From positions 62,001 through 126,000 of the forward strand of contig JBIIJN010000002.1 in the NCBI GenBank assembly GCA_044233745.1: DNA of 64,000 nt, given 5' to 3'. Both the position numbers and the translations under genes were made by a program. Of the stretch, positions 49,961 to 58,754 are shown in pieces. A model generated the notes under the pieces. It worked only from the letters and a program-made list of their open reading frames with translations, did no database searches and had not been told where the DNA came from. Origin of the DNA: UBA6165 sp044233745. GTDB lineage: Bacteria; Bacteroidota; Bacteroidia; Flavobacteriales_D; Crocinitomicaceae. Position 1 is the stretch's first letter. Each line of letters starts with the position of its first letter.

Positions 49961-52900
49961 TTTGAGTTTCTTTGATCCATTGATATTCTGTAATCGAAAC
50001 ACCATTTTTGGTATACGTTACGCCGTATTTGTTGCTGAATCGCACATACACATTTCCTACACCGTTGATGACCACGATGCGTCTTGTTTTCACTTCCACC
50101 ACCAAACCGTCCTCATCCTTGTTGACGAAGTTTTCCTCAGTCACACCTTCAGGAAATTGTTGTCCTAGTGCGTTGGCGGCAGCATCGTTGAATACCAATT
50201 CGCGACGTTCCAATTGGTCTAAAAAGACCCGATTTTCATTGATTTTGCGTTTGGCTTCATCCAATTTCTCCTGGTAGGCATCGCCTGTGCTGCGTTCTAT
50301 TTGCACCACGTCGCTCGTGATTTGATTTTGCTTGTCGTGGTCTTCGCTGTAGGCCGTTTCTTTGTCGGCAATCATTTGGTTGATGTCTTGTGTGTTGCGG
50401 TAGGCCAACGTTTGTTTGTCTTCAGTAATTTGATCATTGGCTTGTTGGACTTTTCGCTCCAACTCTTTCAATTCGGCATAAGCATTTTTGATGTCGTTCA
50501 CCCACAAATCGTATTCTTCAGTGCCATAAAGCATCAAAGCCTTCAATTCTTGGTCGTTCAAGTGCATTTTGAGGTAGTTCAAACGGAGCATTGCCAATTG
50601 CATATCGATGTGGTTGGCTTGCAAATCGGCCACGGTATTTTGATACTCGGTTTTTCTGTCAATGGCATCGTTATTTTGATCTACAATCAAGGCTTCCACC
50701 GATTTTATCAGCTCCAACAATTCCTGACGTTGCTCGTCGTGTGCTTGTCTGTCTTGCTCTGAACGCGTGTTGGTGCTCTCGTAGATTTGTACAACTTGTC
50801 CATGAATATCAAAGGCTGATTCGTAGTTCTGCTGTGTTTCATCATTGATAAACTCGGCGTAATTGTTGAGCGATTCAAGCACTTTATCCAAATATGCTTG
50901 TTGCGATTGCAGTTGGTCGTTAGAGACATTATCCAAATCAAGCATAAGCGTAGTTAAAAAGGCCACGTTTAAATCTACAAGCAATCGAGAAAAATCGGGG
51001 TCGTTCAATGATAGGTTATAAAGTCCTTGAATAAAAGCTTCATTGGTTAAGAGCAAATCCAAATGACCCAAGGAATTACCATCGGTGTTTTGGGTAATGT
51101 TTAACAAATATTGCTTGATTTCTTCGTCGTTCATGTTAGGAATGCGGTAGTTTCCTTGCACGCCATCTATGTATTCTTCGTTGATATTTCTTATGGCAAA
51201 TTGAACATCAATAATGTCTTTGTAAGCCAATAAGTTTTCGAGTAACTGAGCATCTGTCATATCCTCAACCATGGTGCGCACGGCATTTTCGGTACGCATT
51301 TGTTCTTCTTTCTTTTCTTGATTGAAGGCTTCGCCTTCGCGCTCCATGTCTCTGGTTGTGTTGTATGTGCCACGAACATCTAGACCTTCTTGGTTGAATT
51401 GTGCATCCATATTGTCTTCAATGTCAACCATTGTGTTGCGCAGTGCTGTAAGTCGGTTGTATTCTCTTTGTCGCTCTGCTTGTGCCATGAGCGCCTCGCC
51501 TTCAAGGATGGAGTTATAAGAAGGATTACCAAAATCTTCCAATTCAGTTGACTCAGAGGAAGGTGTTTTGATGCGCTCGATAAGTGCGATTTGCTCGGTG
51601 GCTCTTTTGTTTCCTGGATTTAAGTTCAGCACTTCGTTGTATAAACCGAGCGCCAAGTCGTAATCTCTTTCTGTAAAGGCCTTGTCTGCGGCAGCCAATT
51701 TGGTTCGCCAAGCGCGCTCTTCTTCGCTTTTAGCCATATCCGCTATGCGTTCTTCGGTGAGTGTGATTTTTTTACCCAAAATCTCATCGCCGGGTTTGAG
51801 TGCTATGGCGTCTTTGTAATGCTGAAGCGCTTCGTCATATTTGGCTGTGTTGAAGGCTTTGTCGCCAGCCTCAGTAAGTCTTGTGATTTCTGCTAATTTG
51901 TTGCGTTGCGCATCTGCATCTGCATCTCTTGTGGCGATAAGATTGGTGATTTGTTCAATTTTTTGCTTTGGTTCGGGTTCATTAGGCATCAAACGGGCAG
52001 CTTCATTGAAAGAGGCCAGCGCTTTTTCGAGTTGATCTTCCTTCAAGAAATTGTAGCCTTCTTCAAGCGTCTTGGCGTAGCGCGCTTTACGGGTTTGCTC
52101 ATCGGCTTCTTCGCGTTTGTTGCGCTCAATTTCTTCGTTGATTTCGTTGATTTTCGTCTTAGGAAGTGGGTCTTCCGGGCGCTGAAGTGCGGCTTGGTTA
52201 TACAGTTTCAAAGCCAAATCATAATTTTTCAAGTCGCGCGCATTTTGACCATCTGTTAATATTTTCTGATAAGCCAAGTCTTGCTCTATCTTCTCATTTT
52301 CTTTGATTTTGGCGTTGACCTCGTCTATTTTTTGTTTGGTGATGGGGGAATTGGGAATAATGGCTTCCGATTCCTTGTATTTGTTGATGGCTTCAATGAA
52401 TTTACCTTGTAAAAACAACTCATTGCCTTTGTCAATTATTTCATTGAATTTTATTTGCTGGGTGTTGTTTTTGTCGCGTTCGGCTATTTTTTGACTGAGT
52501 TCGGTGATTTTTTGTTTGGGCAAAGCTTGTGTGTTGTCAATGTCGGACGCTTCTTTGTATTTTGTTAAAGCGCCATCTAGGTCATTGGCTTTTTCAAAGT
52601 TCTGCGCAGCAAGCATGGCATCGTCGTAGGCTTTTTTCTGGCGATTAATTCCTTCAATTTTGTCGAGCGCATCTTTGATATCTGCGCGACGTTTTATGGT
52701 TTTATCTTTATCTGCTTGCTCATCGGCATAGTTCAACGCGTTTTCATAAGCCAGGTCAGCTTCGGCGTATTTTTTTTCTGCGAATAGTTTTTCTGCATCG
52801 GCAAACATTTTATCAAAACTGTCTTTGCGCTGCTTGGCGTTTTGCATTTTGGACAATTCTGTTTGAGCCAAACCAATTTGTTGGTCGGGATAATTCTGAG

Positions 52901-55016
52901 AAGCATCAACTTTTTTGGCTTCTTGATACAATTTTATGGCGTTGTCCCATTCTTTGTTGTTGAAGGCCAAATCGGCTTTTTGAATTGCTGCGTCATAATC
53001 GGCTTTTTTCTTCGCTAGATTGGCTTGGTCCGCGATGTTTTTTTCTAAGGTGGCAATGCGGTTTTGTATGCCAGCATCTTTGATGAGGTCGTAGGCTTTT
53101 TTCAAATCGACCAAGGCGCCACTTAAATCATTGTTGGCTTCTTTGGTTGTTGCAGCTGCTACCAAGTCGTCGAATTGCTTTTTCTTCGCCAAATCAGCCT
53201 CCATTTCTTTCATTTTGTTTTCAACGAAAGTGATTCTTTCTTGGGGTAATTTTTCCGCTGGCTTCAATTTTTTAGCCTGCTCGAAAAACGTTTTGGCTTC
53301 GAGATAAGCACCATTGTTTACAGCGTTTTCACCTTGCGACATGGCGTCTTTGTAAGCGTTTTCGGCAGCTTGAGCATCGGCCAAATCTTTTTCTTTCTTT
53401 TCTATTTCGGCTATTTTTGCCAACACGCCGGCATCATTGGGAATCAAGGCATTGGCTGCGTTGTATTTTTCTTTGGCCTCGGGTAGATTGTTGGCAAGAA
53501 GTGCTTTTTCACCGTCTTTTTTAAGCAATTCAAACTGTTTCTTTTTTTCTTCTGCGCTGGCATTTTCGGCAAGTGCATTTTGTGATTCAGTAATTCTGGT
53601 TTGCGGGTGACTTTCTTCCGGTTTTAGTTTTGTGGCGATTTCATATTCTTTGATGGCCTCGGCATATTTTTTACCATCAAAAAAGGCATCTGCTTTTTGA
53701 ATTGCGACTGCGTAGTCTTTGTCTAATTTCTCTTTATCTGCCTGTGCTTTAGCCAAATCGGCTTTTTCTTTCTTTTTCTGTTCGCAAAAATCGATACCTT
53801 CTTTGGGTTCTGTTCGTTCTTTGATGAGCAATTGGGCTTCTTTGTATTTTGAAATGGCTTCGTCATACTTTTCAGCATTTTGCAGTTCCAATGCAGCTGC
53901 CATGATGCCATCGAATTTAGCTAAATTGGCTGCGTTTTTTTCTTGATCGGCAATTTTCTTTTCGAGAATTAAAATTTGTGCGGGAGGCTCTTTTTCTAAT
54001 GGTTTGATGGCTTTCGCTTCTTCGTATTTCGCTTTGGATTCCTTCCATTGCTCAGCATCGAAGAGTGCCTTGGCTTCTGCCATGGCTTTTTGATAATCTG
54101 CGTTTTTCTTTTCTTCGGCTTCCTGCTCGGCAATGGCTTTCTCAACATTTGCCAATAAATCCACAGCATCTTTGAACCCAGGTTTAAGTGCTAGAGCCTC
54201 TTCATACTTGGCTTTTGCCCCCTTTAAATCTTTTTGGAGTTCTAATTTTTTTCCGTCATCAATAATTTTGAAAAGTGTTTCGTTGGCTTGTTTGTCGGCC
54301 AATTCTGCATCACGTTTCTTGCGAAATTCGGCATCGGCTTTATCCAATTTATTCAACGCCTCGGCATCGTCTAACTTGTTTTTCCCTGCAAAATCAACGG
54401 CATCTTCAAAAGCTTTAACGGCTTTTTCAAAATCGCCAGCAGTAAAGAATTGGTCACCTGCTTTTATTTTCTCTTGTAGTTTTTTCTGGTTTTCTTGGGC
54501 AATGGCGTCCTTGTTTTGGTCGGCAGCGGCTATTTTTGCTTTTGCATCATCGAGGGCTTTATTGCTTGCGGCTTCTTGTTTGGCGTCTTTGACCAGTTGA
54601 CCTGCATTTTTATTGAAGGTAAAGGTTGTAATGGGTGTGTTACTCAATGCGGATAAATCAGCGCCAGGCACTTCAGCAACCATCACTAAATCCAAACTGG
54701 CGAAATCTTCTCCCGAGGATAAATCTTGTTCGCGTACATTGGTCAAATCGACAACAAAATAGCGCTTTGCAAAACCTGGTTTTGTGATTTCAATGGTGTG
54801 CCTCTTGCCATATTCAAGGTTCAATTTGTAGCGCCCACTGGTATTTGTGGTTACAGATTGTGCTGCCCCCCCTTTCGCTGTAACCACGATGCCGCTCTCT
54901 CGAGTACCATTTTCATTGTCGATGCCACCGCTGAATGTAAAGGTTTGTGCCATGCCTTGCGTTTGAAACAAGATGCCCACGAAAAGAAGCATCAATATGC
55001 GACACAAAATTGTCAT
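49929..55016 (-). CDS. Giant exported protein with CRD-like domain, many TPR-like repeats and coiled coil
   Basis: About 1695 residues from the ATG at 55016, which follows a rare strong Shine-Dalgarno (GGAGGAAA) and opens a signal peptide (MTILCRILMLLFVGIL...GMAQ). The open frame extends to 55130, but that part lies before the promoter. After the signal comes a carboxypeptidase-regulatory-like beta domain (about 25-95; GIVVTAKG, SGRYKLNLEYGK). From about 150 to 1200 some 15 units of 65-75 residues repeat the theme KYAEAIKEYEIATKLKPEE / AKAKYEEALALKP, i.e. TPR-like helices separated by Lys/Glu-rich coils. The last 400 residues are predicted helical and end in a small beta domain with YVRFSNKYGVTYTKNGVSIT. 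It probably forms a periplasmic or outer-membrane scaffold. Confidence 0.75.
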   Translation of the reverse strand: MTILCRILMLLFVGILFQTQGMAQTFTFSGGIDNENGTRESGIVVTAKGGAAQSVTTNTSGRYKLNLEYGKRHTIEITKPGFAKRYFVVDLTNVREQDLSSGEDFASLDLVMVAEVPGADLSALSNTPITTFTFNKNAGQLVKDAKQEAASNKALDDAKAKIAAADQNKDAIAQENQKKLQEKIKAGDQFFTAGDFEKAVKAFEDAVDFAGKNKLDDAEALNKLDKADAEFRKKRDAELADKQANETLFKIIDDGKKLELQKDLKGAKAKYEEALALKPGFKDAVDLLANVEKAIAEQEAEEKKNADYQKAMAEAKALFDAEQWKESKAKYEEAKAIKPLEKEPPAQILILEKKIADQEKNAANLAKFDGIMAAALELQNAEKYDEAISKYKEAQLLIKERTEPKEGIDFCEQKKKEKADLAKAQADKEKLDKDYAVAIQKADAFFDGKKYAEAIKEYEIATKLKPEESHPQTRITESQNALAENASAEEKKKQFELLKKDGEKALLANNLPEAKEKYNAANALIPNDAGVLAKIAEIEKKEKDLADAQAAENAYKDAMSQGENAVNNGAYLEAKTFFEQAKKLKPAEKLPQERITFVENKMKEMEADLAKKKQFDDLVAAATTKEANNDLSGALVDLKKAYDLIKDAGIQNRIATLEKNIADQANLAKKKADYDAAIQKADLAFNNKEWDNAIKLYQEAKKVDASQNYPDQQIGLAQTELSKMQNAKQRKDSFDKMFADAEKLFAEKKYAEADLAYENALNYADEQADKDKTIKRRADIKDALDKIEGINRQKKAYDDAMLAAQNFEKANDLDGALTKYKEASDIDNTQALPKQKITELSQKIAERDKNNTQQIKFNEIIDKGNELFLQGKFIEAINKYKESEAIIPNSPITKQKIDEVNAKIKENEKIEQDLAYQKILTDGQNARDLKNYDLALKLYNQAALQRPEDPLPKTKINEINEEIERNKREEADEQTRKARYAKTLEEGYNFLKEDQLEKALASFNEAARLMPNEPEPKQKIEQITNLIATRDADADAQRNKLAEITRLTEAGDKAFNTAKYDEALQHYKDAIALKPGDEILGKKITLTEERIADMAKSEEERAWRTKLAAADKAFTERDYDLALGLYNEVLNLNPGNKRATEQIALIERIKTPSSESTELEDFGNPSYNSILEGEALMAQAERQREYNRLTALRNTMVDIEDNMDAQFNQEGLDVRGTYNTTRDMEREGEAFNQEKKEEQMRTENAVRTMVEDMTDAQLLENLLAYKDIIDVQFAIRNINEEYIDGVQGNYRIPNMNDEEIKQYLLNITQNTDGNSLGHLDLLLTNEAFIQGLYNLSLNDPDFSRLLVDLNVAFLTTLMLDLDNVSNDQLQSQQAYLDKVLESLNNYAEFINDETQQNYESAFDIHGQVVQIYESTNTRSEQDRQAHDEQRQELLELIKSVEALIVDQNNDAIDRKTEYQNTVADLQANHIDMQLAMLRLNYLKMHLNDQELKALMLYGTEEYDLWVNDIKNAYAELKELERKVQQANDQITEDKQTLAYRNTQDINQMIADKETAYSEDHDKQNQITSDVVQIERSTGDAYQEKLDEAKRKINENRVFLDQLERRELVFNDAAANALGQQFPEGVTEENFVNKDEDGLVVEVKTRRIVVINGVGNVYVRFSNKYGVTYTKNGVSITEYQWIKETQNAKLPKYKVN

Positions 55017-55117
55017 TGATTTGATTTTTCCTCCACTTTTCACATGCAAAGTGGCGAATATTTCAGATGTTTTTGATTGCGTATATATCTTCATTTTGTG
55101 TTCTGACGCTAAAGTGA

Positions 55118-55125
55118 CAAAAATA
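55118..55125 (-). promoter_or_regulatory. Promoter -7 box for the giant TPR protein
   Basis: The minus strand reads TATTTTTG, an exact TAnnTTTG box. The start would be near 55113, about 97 bases before the ATG at 55016, which rules out the longer reading from 55130. Confidence 0.5.
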
Positions 55126-55138
55126 AACAAAATACCAA

Positions 55139-55146
55139 TAGCTTTG
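55139..55146 (+). promoter_or_regulatory. Promoter -7 box four bases before the FAD oxidoreductase ATG
   Basis: TAGCTTTG, then CAGC, then ATG at 55151. The four-base spacing is the same as for rnpB and the helicase, so a leaderless mRNA is predicted. Confidence 0.5.
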
Positions 55147-55150
55147 CAGC

Positions 55151-56302
55151 ATGTTGATGTATGATAAATTGAGTTATTGGGAAAAGGTTACGCATTTGGA
55201 AAACATTGATTATCTGGTGCTTGGCTCGGGTATTGTTGGTTTGAACACAGCTATTGCACTAAAACAGCGCCAAAAGCATGCCAAAGTTGTTGTGCTGGAA
55301 CGGGGTTATTTGCCCTCGGGAGCGAGTACAAAAAATGCGGGTTTCGCTTGTTTTGGCAGTCCCAGTGAATTACTGGTCGATATTGATTTGATGGGCGAAG
55401 AAAAAACCGCCGAGTTATTGAAATTGCGTTGGCTCGGACTTCAAAAATTACTTTCAAATCTTGGTGTGTCAAATCTTGATTTTGAAAAATGTGGTTCATA
55501 CGATTTGTTTAGGAATTCTGAGATCGAAAGTTTCGAAAACGCTGTCGAGCAATTGCCTTATCTCAATGCTTTTATCGAAACGCATCTTGGTCTCAAAGAG
55601 TGCTATTCAATTTCAGAGAAGCCTCTGAATCAAGGTATGCAAGATTTGTGTGGGAGTATTTTTAACCAACATGAGGGTTCAATTCACACGGGTAAAATGA
55701 TGCTGCGTTTGTATCAATTGGCGCTAGAATTCGGTGTCCAAGTTTTGCATGATTCGGATGTAAAAGGTTTTTGCGAAAAAGGAAATACCGTTGAAGTTGA
55801 AACGCAATGGGGGACGCTCACGGCCGCTCAACTTTTGATTTGCACCAACGGATTGTCTCAACGACTTTTGCCTGATTTGGATTTGAAACCTGCACGCGCA
55901 CAAGTTTTGGTTACTTCTTCTATTCAAAATCTCAGATTAAACAGCACCTATCATTACGATTCGGGATACTATTATTTTCGTGTTGTTGAAGGTAATCGTA
56001 TTTTGATTGGTGGCGCCAGAAATCAAGATTTTGAAGGTGAAACAACGGAATTGATTGAAACGTCAGAAAAAATCAAATCACACATTATCAACTTGTTGCG
56101 CGAAGTTATCATTCCCAATCAGCATTTTCAAATCGACTATGAATGGGCTGGAATTATGGGCGTTGGTTCTGAGAAAATGCCTTTAATAGGTAGTCATTCA
56201 TCGAGAATTCATTATGCAGTGCGCATGGGAGGAATGGGCGTTGCTATGGGCAGTGAGATTGGGGTGCGTTTGGCAGAATGGGTATTTTCAAAAAAATGTT
56301 AG
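55151..56302 (+). CDS. FAD-dependent oxidoreductase (DAO family)
   Basis: A 383-residue flavoenzyme of the D-amino-acid oxidase/glycine oxidase superfamily. The dinucleotide fold is VLGSGIVGLNTAIALK (about 23-38). VLERGYLPSGASTKNAGFAC (about 49-68) is the flavin loop, and the C-terminal GVGSEKMPLIG and MGGMGVAMGSEIG hold the ring of FAD. It oxidises an amine or a hydroxy acid; ThiO is one possibility, but no thiamine genes are close. It is divergent from the giant TPR gene. Confidence 0.88.
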   Translation: MLMYDKLSYWEKVTHLENIDYLVLGSGIVGLNTAIALKQRQKHAKVVVLERGYLPSGASTKNAGFACFGSPSELLVDIDLMGEEKTAELLKLRWLGLQKLLSNLGVSNLDFEKCGSYDLFRNSEIESFENAVEQLPYLNAFIETHLGLKECYSISEKPLNQGMQDLCGSIFNQHEGSIHTGKMMLRLYQLALEFGVQVLHDSDVKGFCEKGNTVEVETQWGTLTAAQLLICTNGLSQRLLPDLDLKPARAQVLVTSSIQNLRLNSTYHYDSGYYYFRVVEGNRILIGGARNQDFEGETTELIETSEKIKSHIINLLREVIIPNQHFQIDYEWAGIMGVGSEKMPLIGSHSSRIHYAVRMGGMGVAMGSEIGVRLAEWVFSKKC

Positions 56303-56313
56303 ATTTGACTAGT

Positions 56314-56967
56314 TTAAACAATTCCAAAACAATCCTTCAACACTTTTTTACTTCCCAACTTCATGGTTATAAAGTCCTTATCGGCTTTGGGTGAGCGGGC
56401 AGGGGAGTATTCTCTGCCATAAAAAATGATTTGTAGATGCAGTTTGTTCCAAAGTTTTCTTGGGAAAATTGCTTTGGCGTCTTTTTCGGTTTGCTCCACA
56501 TTTTTTCCATTGGTCATTCCCCAACGTGTCAAGAGTCGGTGAATGTGGGTATCCACTGGAAATGCGGGAACGCCGAAAGCTTGTGCCATCACAACAGATG
56601 CTGTTTTGTGTCCAACACCAGGCAATTCCTCCAAATCTTCAAAACTGGCTGGCACATGACCTTGGTGTTTGTTCAGCAAAATGTGTGATAGGTCGTAAAT
56701 GGCTTGCGATTTTCTCGGTGAAAGTCCGCAAGGCTTGATGATTTCTCTGATGGTTGGCACATCCAACAAAATCATGTCTTGTGGGGTTTTGGCCATAGCG
56801 AAAAGTTTGGGTGTGATTTTATTGACGCGTTCATCTGTACATTGTGCAGATAACAGAACGGCAATTAATAAGGTATAAGCATCGGTATGGTCGAGTGGAA
56901 CTGGTGTTTCTGGATAGAGCTTTTCCAGTTCTTCTATGATGTATTGTGCCTTCTCTTTTTTTGTCAT
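56314..56967 (-). CDS. nth: Endonuclease III-type DNA glycosylase/AP lyase without iron-sulfur cysteines
   Basis: A 217-residue base-excision repair enzyme. The helix-hairpin-helix and catalytic Lys are in LPGVGHKTASVVMA (about 114-127; Lys near 120), and the catalytic Asp is in FPVDTHIHRL (about 137-146). LSAQCTD near 40 is typical. The C-terminal 4Fe-4S loop of E. coli Nth (C-x6-C-x2-C-x5-C) is replaced by GREYSPARSPKADKDF, with only one Cys left near the end (KDCFGIV). It overlaps the TPR gene upstream by four bases as the last of a four-gene chain. Confidence 0.92.
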   Translation of the reverse strand: MTKKEKAQYIIEELEKLYPETPVPLDHTDAYTLLIAVLLSAQCTDERVNKITPKLFAMAKTPQDMILLDVPTIREIIKPCGLSPRKSQAIYDLSHILLNKHQGHVPASFEDLEELPGVGHKTASVVMAQAFGVPAFPVDTHIHRLLTRWGMTNGKNVEQTEKDAKAIFPRKLWNKLHLQIIFYGREYSPARSPKADKDFITMKLGSKKVLKDCFGIV

Positions 56968-57593
56968 GATTTCAGCTTAAAACCGTTAAAAACAAACTGA
57001 ACAAACTCTTTGAAAACACTTTTTTTGGTGAATACATTTTTCGCTACGCTGATTGTGTTTTCTGGTTTTGGTGGATGAGGTTTTATCTCTGGTTTTTCAA
57101 TTTGACTGATTGATTCAAGCGATTTTTCATTTGTATTGTTTTCTTCTTCTTTTGGAATCCTATTCTGCCAATCTGGATTTTGTTTCAAGAGCTCATCGGC
57201 CTGCTGAAAATGCCTTTGTGCTTTTTTCATATTCCCTTGTTTCTCAATGAGTAAACCCAAGTTGTTGTGCGCAATGAGGTCTTCGGGATCCAATGCCAGA
57301 CATTTTTCATAGTCTTCAATGGCACCTGCAACATCCCCAAAAAAGTCTTTTACATAAGCACGACTGCTGTAGCGAAATGGGTTTTCTGGCTGCAAATAAA
57401 CGGCCAAATCCAAATCTTCGAAGGCTTCTTCTTTGCGTTTTAAATACATAAAAATTGTTGCCCGTTCAGCCAGTAAAACAGGGTGAGATTTGTTTTCATT
57501 CAAAGCAAAATTGATGCGTTCCAAGGCCGAAACAAATTCGCCTTTTTTGAGTGCTTCTACTGATTTTTCGTGGTTTTGATTCAAAAATTCCAT
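56964..57593 (-). CDS. TPR-repeat protein
   Basis: A 209-residue protein with three to four tetratricopeptide repeats at about 5-145 (ALERINFALNENKSHPVLLA, AFEDLDLAVYLQPENPFRYS, AIEDYEKCLALDPEDLIAHN). A Lys/Pro-rich linker and a basic C terminus follow. No signal peptide is seen, so it is probably a cytosolic adaptor. It begins one base after the YqgE stop and its stop overlaps the nth start (ATGA). Confidence 0.82.
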   Translation of the reverse strand: MEFLNQNHEKSVEALKKGEFVSALERINFALNENKSHPVLLAERATIFMYLKRKEEAFEDLDLAVYLQPENPFRYSSRAYVKDFFGDVAGAIEDYEKCLALDPEDLIAHNNLGLLIEKQGNMKKAQRHFQQADELLKQNPDWQNRIPKEEENNTNEKSLESISQIEKPEIKPHPPKPENTISVAKNVFTKKSVFKEFVQFVFNGFKLKS

Positions 57594-57594
57594 A

Positions 57595-58179
57595 TCAATT
57601 CATTCTGGGGTCTAGTGGAAATTTTGACATGAGCTTATACACCCCGCCTTGCGATTGCATCAGGTCTTTCCAAATTTCTTCTCGTGTTATATCCATGATG
57701 TACGACGACTCTGGAGCGGGAACAACCAACCACGATTTGTCTTCGAGTTCATCGTGAAGCTGTCCGGCGGTCCAACCAGAATATCCAAGAAAAAACCGAA
57801 CATGGTCCATGATTTCGGAGTTCACCTGAAGCATATTGAGCACCAATTCGAAGTCGCCGCCCAAATACATGTTTTCGAGTATATGCTGGCCTCCAATTTG
57901 TTCGTTGTCTAAAGTATGGATGAAGTATAAATGTTCAGGTTTCACGGGGCCACCAATGGATATTTTTATTGGAATATCTGGAAATTTCGGATTGATGTCC
58001 ATAAAAGACAAATCTGTATAATTGTTGAGCACAAATCCAAAACTGCCTTCCGGACCGTGTTCACAGAGCAAAACCACCGAACGTGTAAAAAAATCATCGA
58101 CCAAAAATGGTTCGGAGAGCAAAATTTTGCCTCGCGATGGTTTGAGTTTGTTTTTTATTGAGATGTCTAAATTGCTCAT
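57595..58179 (-). CDS. YqgE/AlgH family protein
   Basis: A 194-residue member of the UPF0301 YqgE/AlgH family, whose biochemical role is unsettled. Signature stretches are GKILLSEPFLVDDFFTRSVV (about 18-37), HGPEGSFGFVLN, IGGPVKPEHLYFIHT and FLGYSGWTAGQLHDEL (about 131-146). The protein is cytosolic. The start overlaps the methyltransferase stop by four bases, placing it second in the chain with the RNA methyltransferase, the TPR protein and Nth. Confidence 0.93.
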   Translation of the reverse strand: MSNLDISIKNKLKPSRGKILLSEPFLVDDFFTRSVVLLCEHGPEGSFGFVLNNYTDLSFMDINPKFPDIPIKISIGGPVKPEHLYFIHTLDNEQIGGQHILENMYLGGDFELVLNMLQVNSEIMDHVRFFLGYSGWTAGQLHDELEDKSWLVVPAPESSYIMDITREEIWKDLMQSQGGVYKLMSKFPLDPRMN

Positions 58180-58649
58180 GGGTCTATATCGGGTAAGTCA
58201 GTTTTCATTTTGGTAATTCTATCATAGGCAACAATGCTTCCTGCAACAGCCACATTCAGTGAGTGATTACCACGCAATTTCACCAAAAAATGGCAGGCAT
58301 CAATAGCCTCTCGTGTCAAACCGTTGTCTTCGGCACCAAGTAGGTAAATCGCTCGCTTCGGATGCTGAAAGGTACTAATTTCTTCTGCTTTATCGTCTAT
58401 TTCTACGCCTACTAAACGACAATCATAGGGAATATGTTTTAAAAAATCTTCAAAAGTTTCAAAATGAAAAAGCGGAATACGTGCCCAGGTATGCAACACA
58501 TCGGATGACTGCTTTTTGTAGTTCTTCCCGATGGTGAAAATATACTTAGCACCCAGCAAATAAGCCGTTCTCCACAAACTACCGATGTTGTGATCGCGCT
58601 TATGTCTGTAAATTCCGATGGCGTAAAAGCCGGTTTCTTTGAGTTTCAT
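58176..58649 (-). CDS. SpoU/TrmH-family RNA methyltransferase
   Basis: A 157-residue SPOUT-fold protein that methylates ribose 2'-O in tRNA or rRNA. The three SpoU motifs are HNIGSLWRTAYLLGA (about 20-34; motif 1 with the Arg), YLLGAEDNGLTREAI (about 110-124; motif 2) and LRGNHSLNVAVAGSI (about 132-146; motif 3). It has no separate RNA-binding extension, like the short SpoU proteins. It is the first gene of the chain to nth. The spacer upstream carries repeat words. Confidence 0.9.
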   Translation of the reverse strand: MKLKETGFYAIGIYRHKRDHNIGSLWRTAYLLGAKYIFTIGKNYKKQSSDVLHTWARIPLFHFETFEDFLKHIPYDCRLVGVEIDDKAEEISTFQHPKRAIYLLGAEDNGLTREAIDACHFLVKLRGNHSLNVAVAGSIVAYDRITKMKTDLPDIDP

Positions 58650-58659
58650 TTTTTGGGCT

Positions 58660-58715
58660 TCTGGCTTCTGGCTGCTAGTTGCCAGTCGCTAGTCGCCAGC
58701 AGCCAAAGTTCAATC
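58660..58715. repeat. Short intergenic repeat of GCTGCTAGTTGCCAG type
   Basis: CTTCTGGCTTCTGG, GCTGCTAGTTGCCAGTCGC, TAGTCGCCAGCAGCC and similar words follow one another. Related words occur in the purB spacer (25038-25067) and in the spacer at 32150-32290. Confidence 0.55.
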
Positions 58716-58726
58716 GCCAAATTTAC

Positions 58727-58734
58727 TACCTTCG
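58727..58734 (+). promoter_or_regulatory. Promoter-like box for the O-methyltransferase
   Basis: TACCTTCG is one base from TAnnTTTG, ending 20 bases before the ATG at 58755. Confidence 0.35.
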
Positions 58735-58754
58735 CCACACAATAACAAGCAGAC

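Noticed and set aside
50301..50762. 153-codon plus-strand frame with hydrophobic residues
   Set aside because: It is antisense to the helical C-terminal part of the giant TPR protein, which has a signal peptide, Shine-Dalgarno site and promoter.
54133..54600. 155-codon plus-strand frame rich in Ser and Ala
   Set aside because: It is the antisense shadow of the Lys/Glu repeats of the giant TPR protein.
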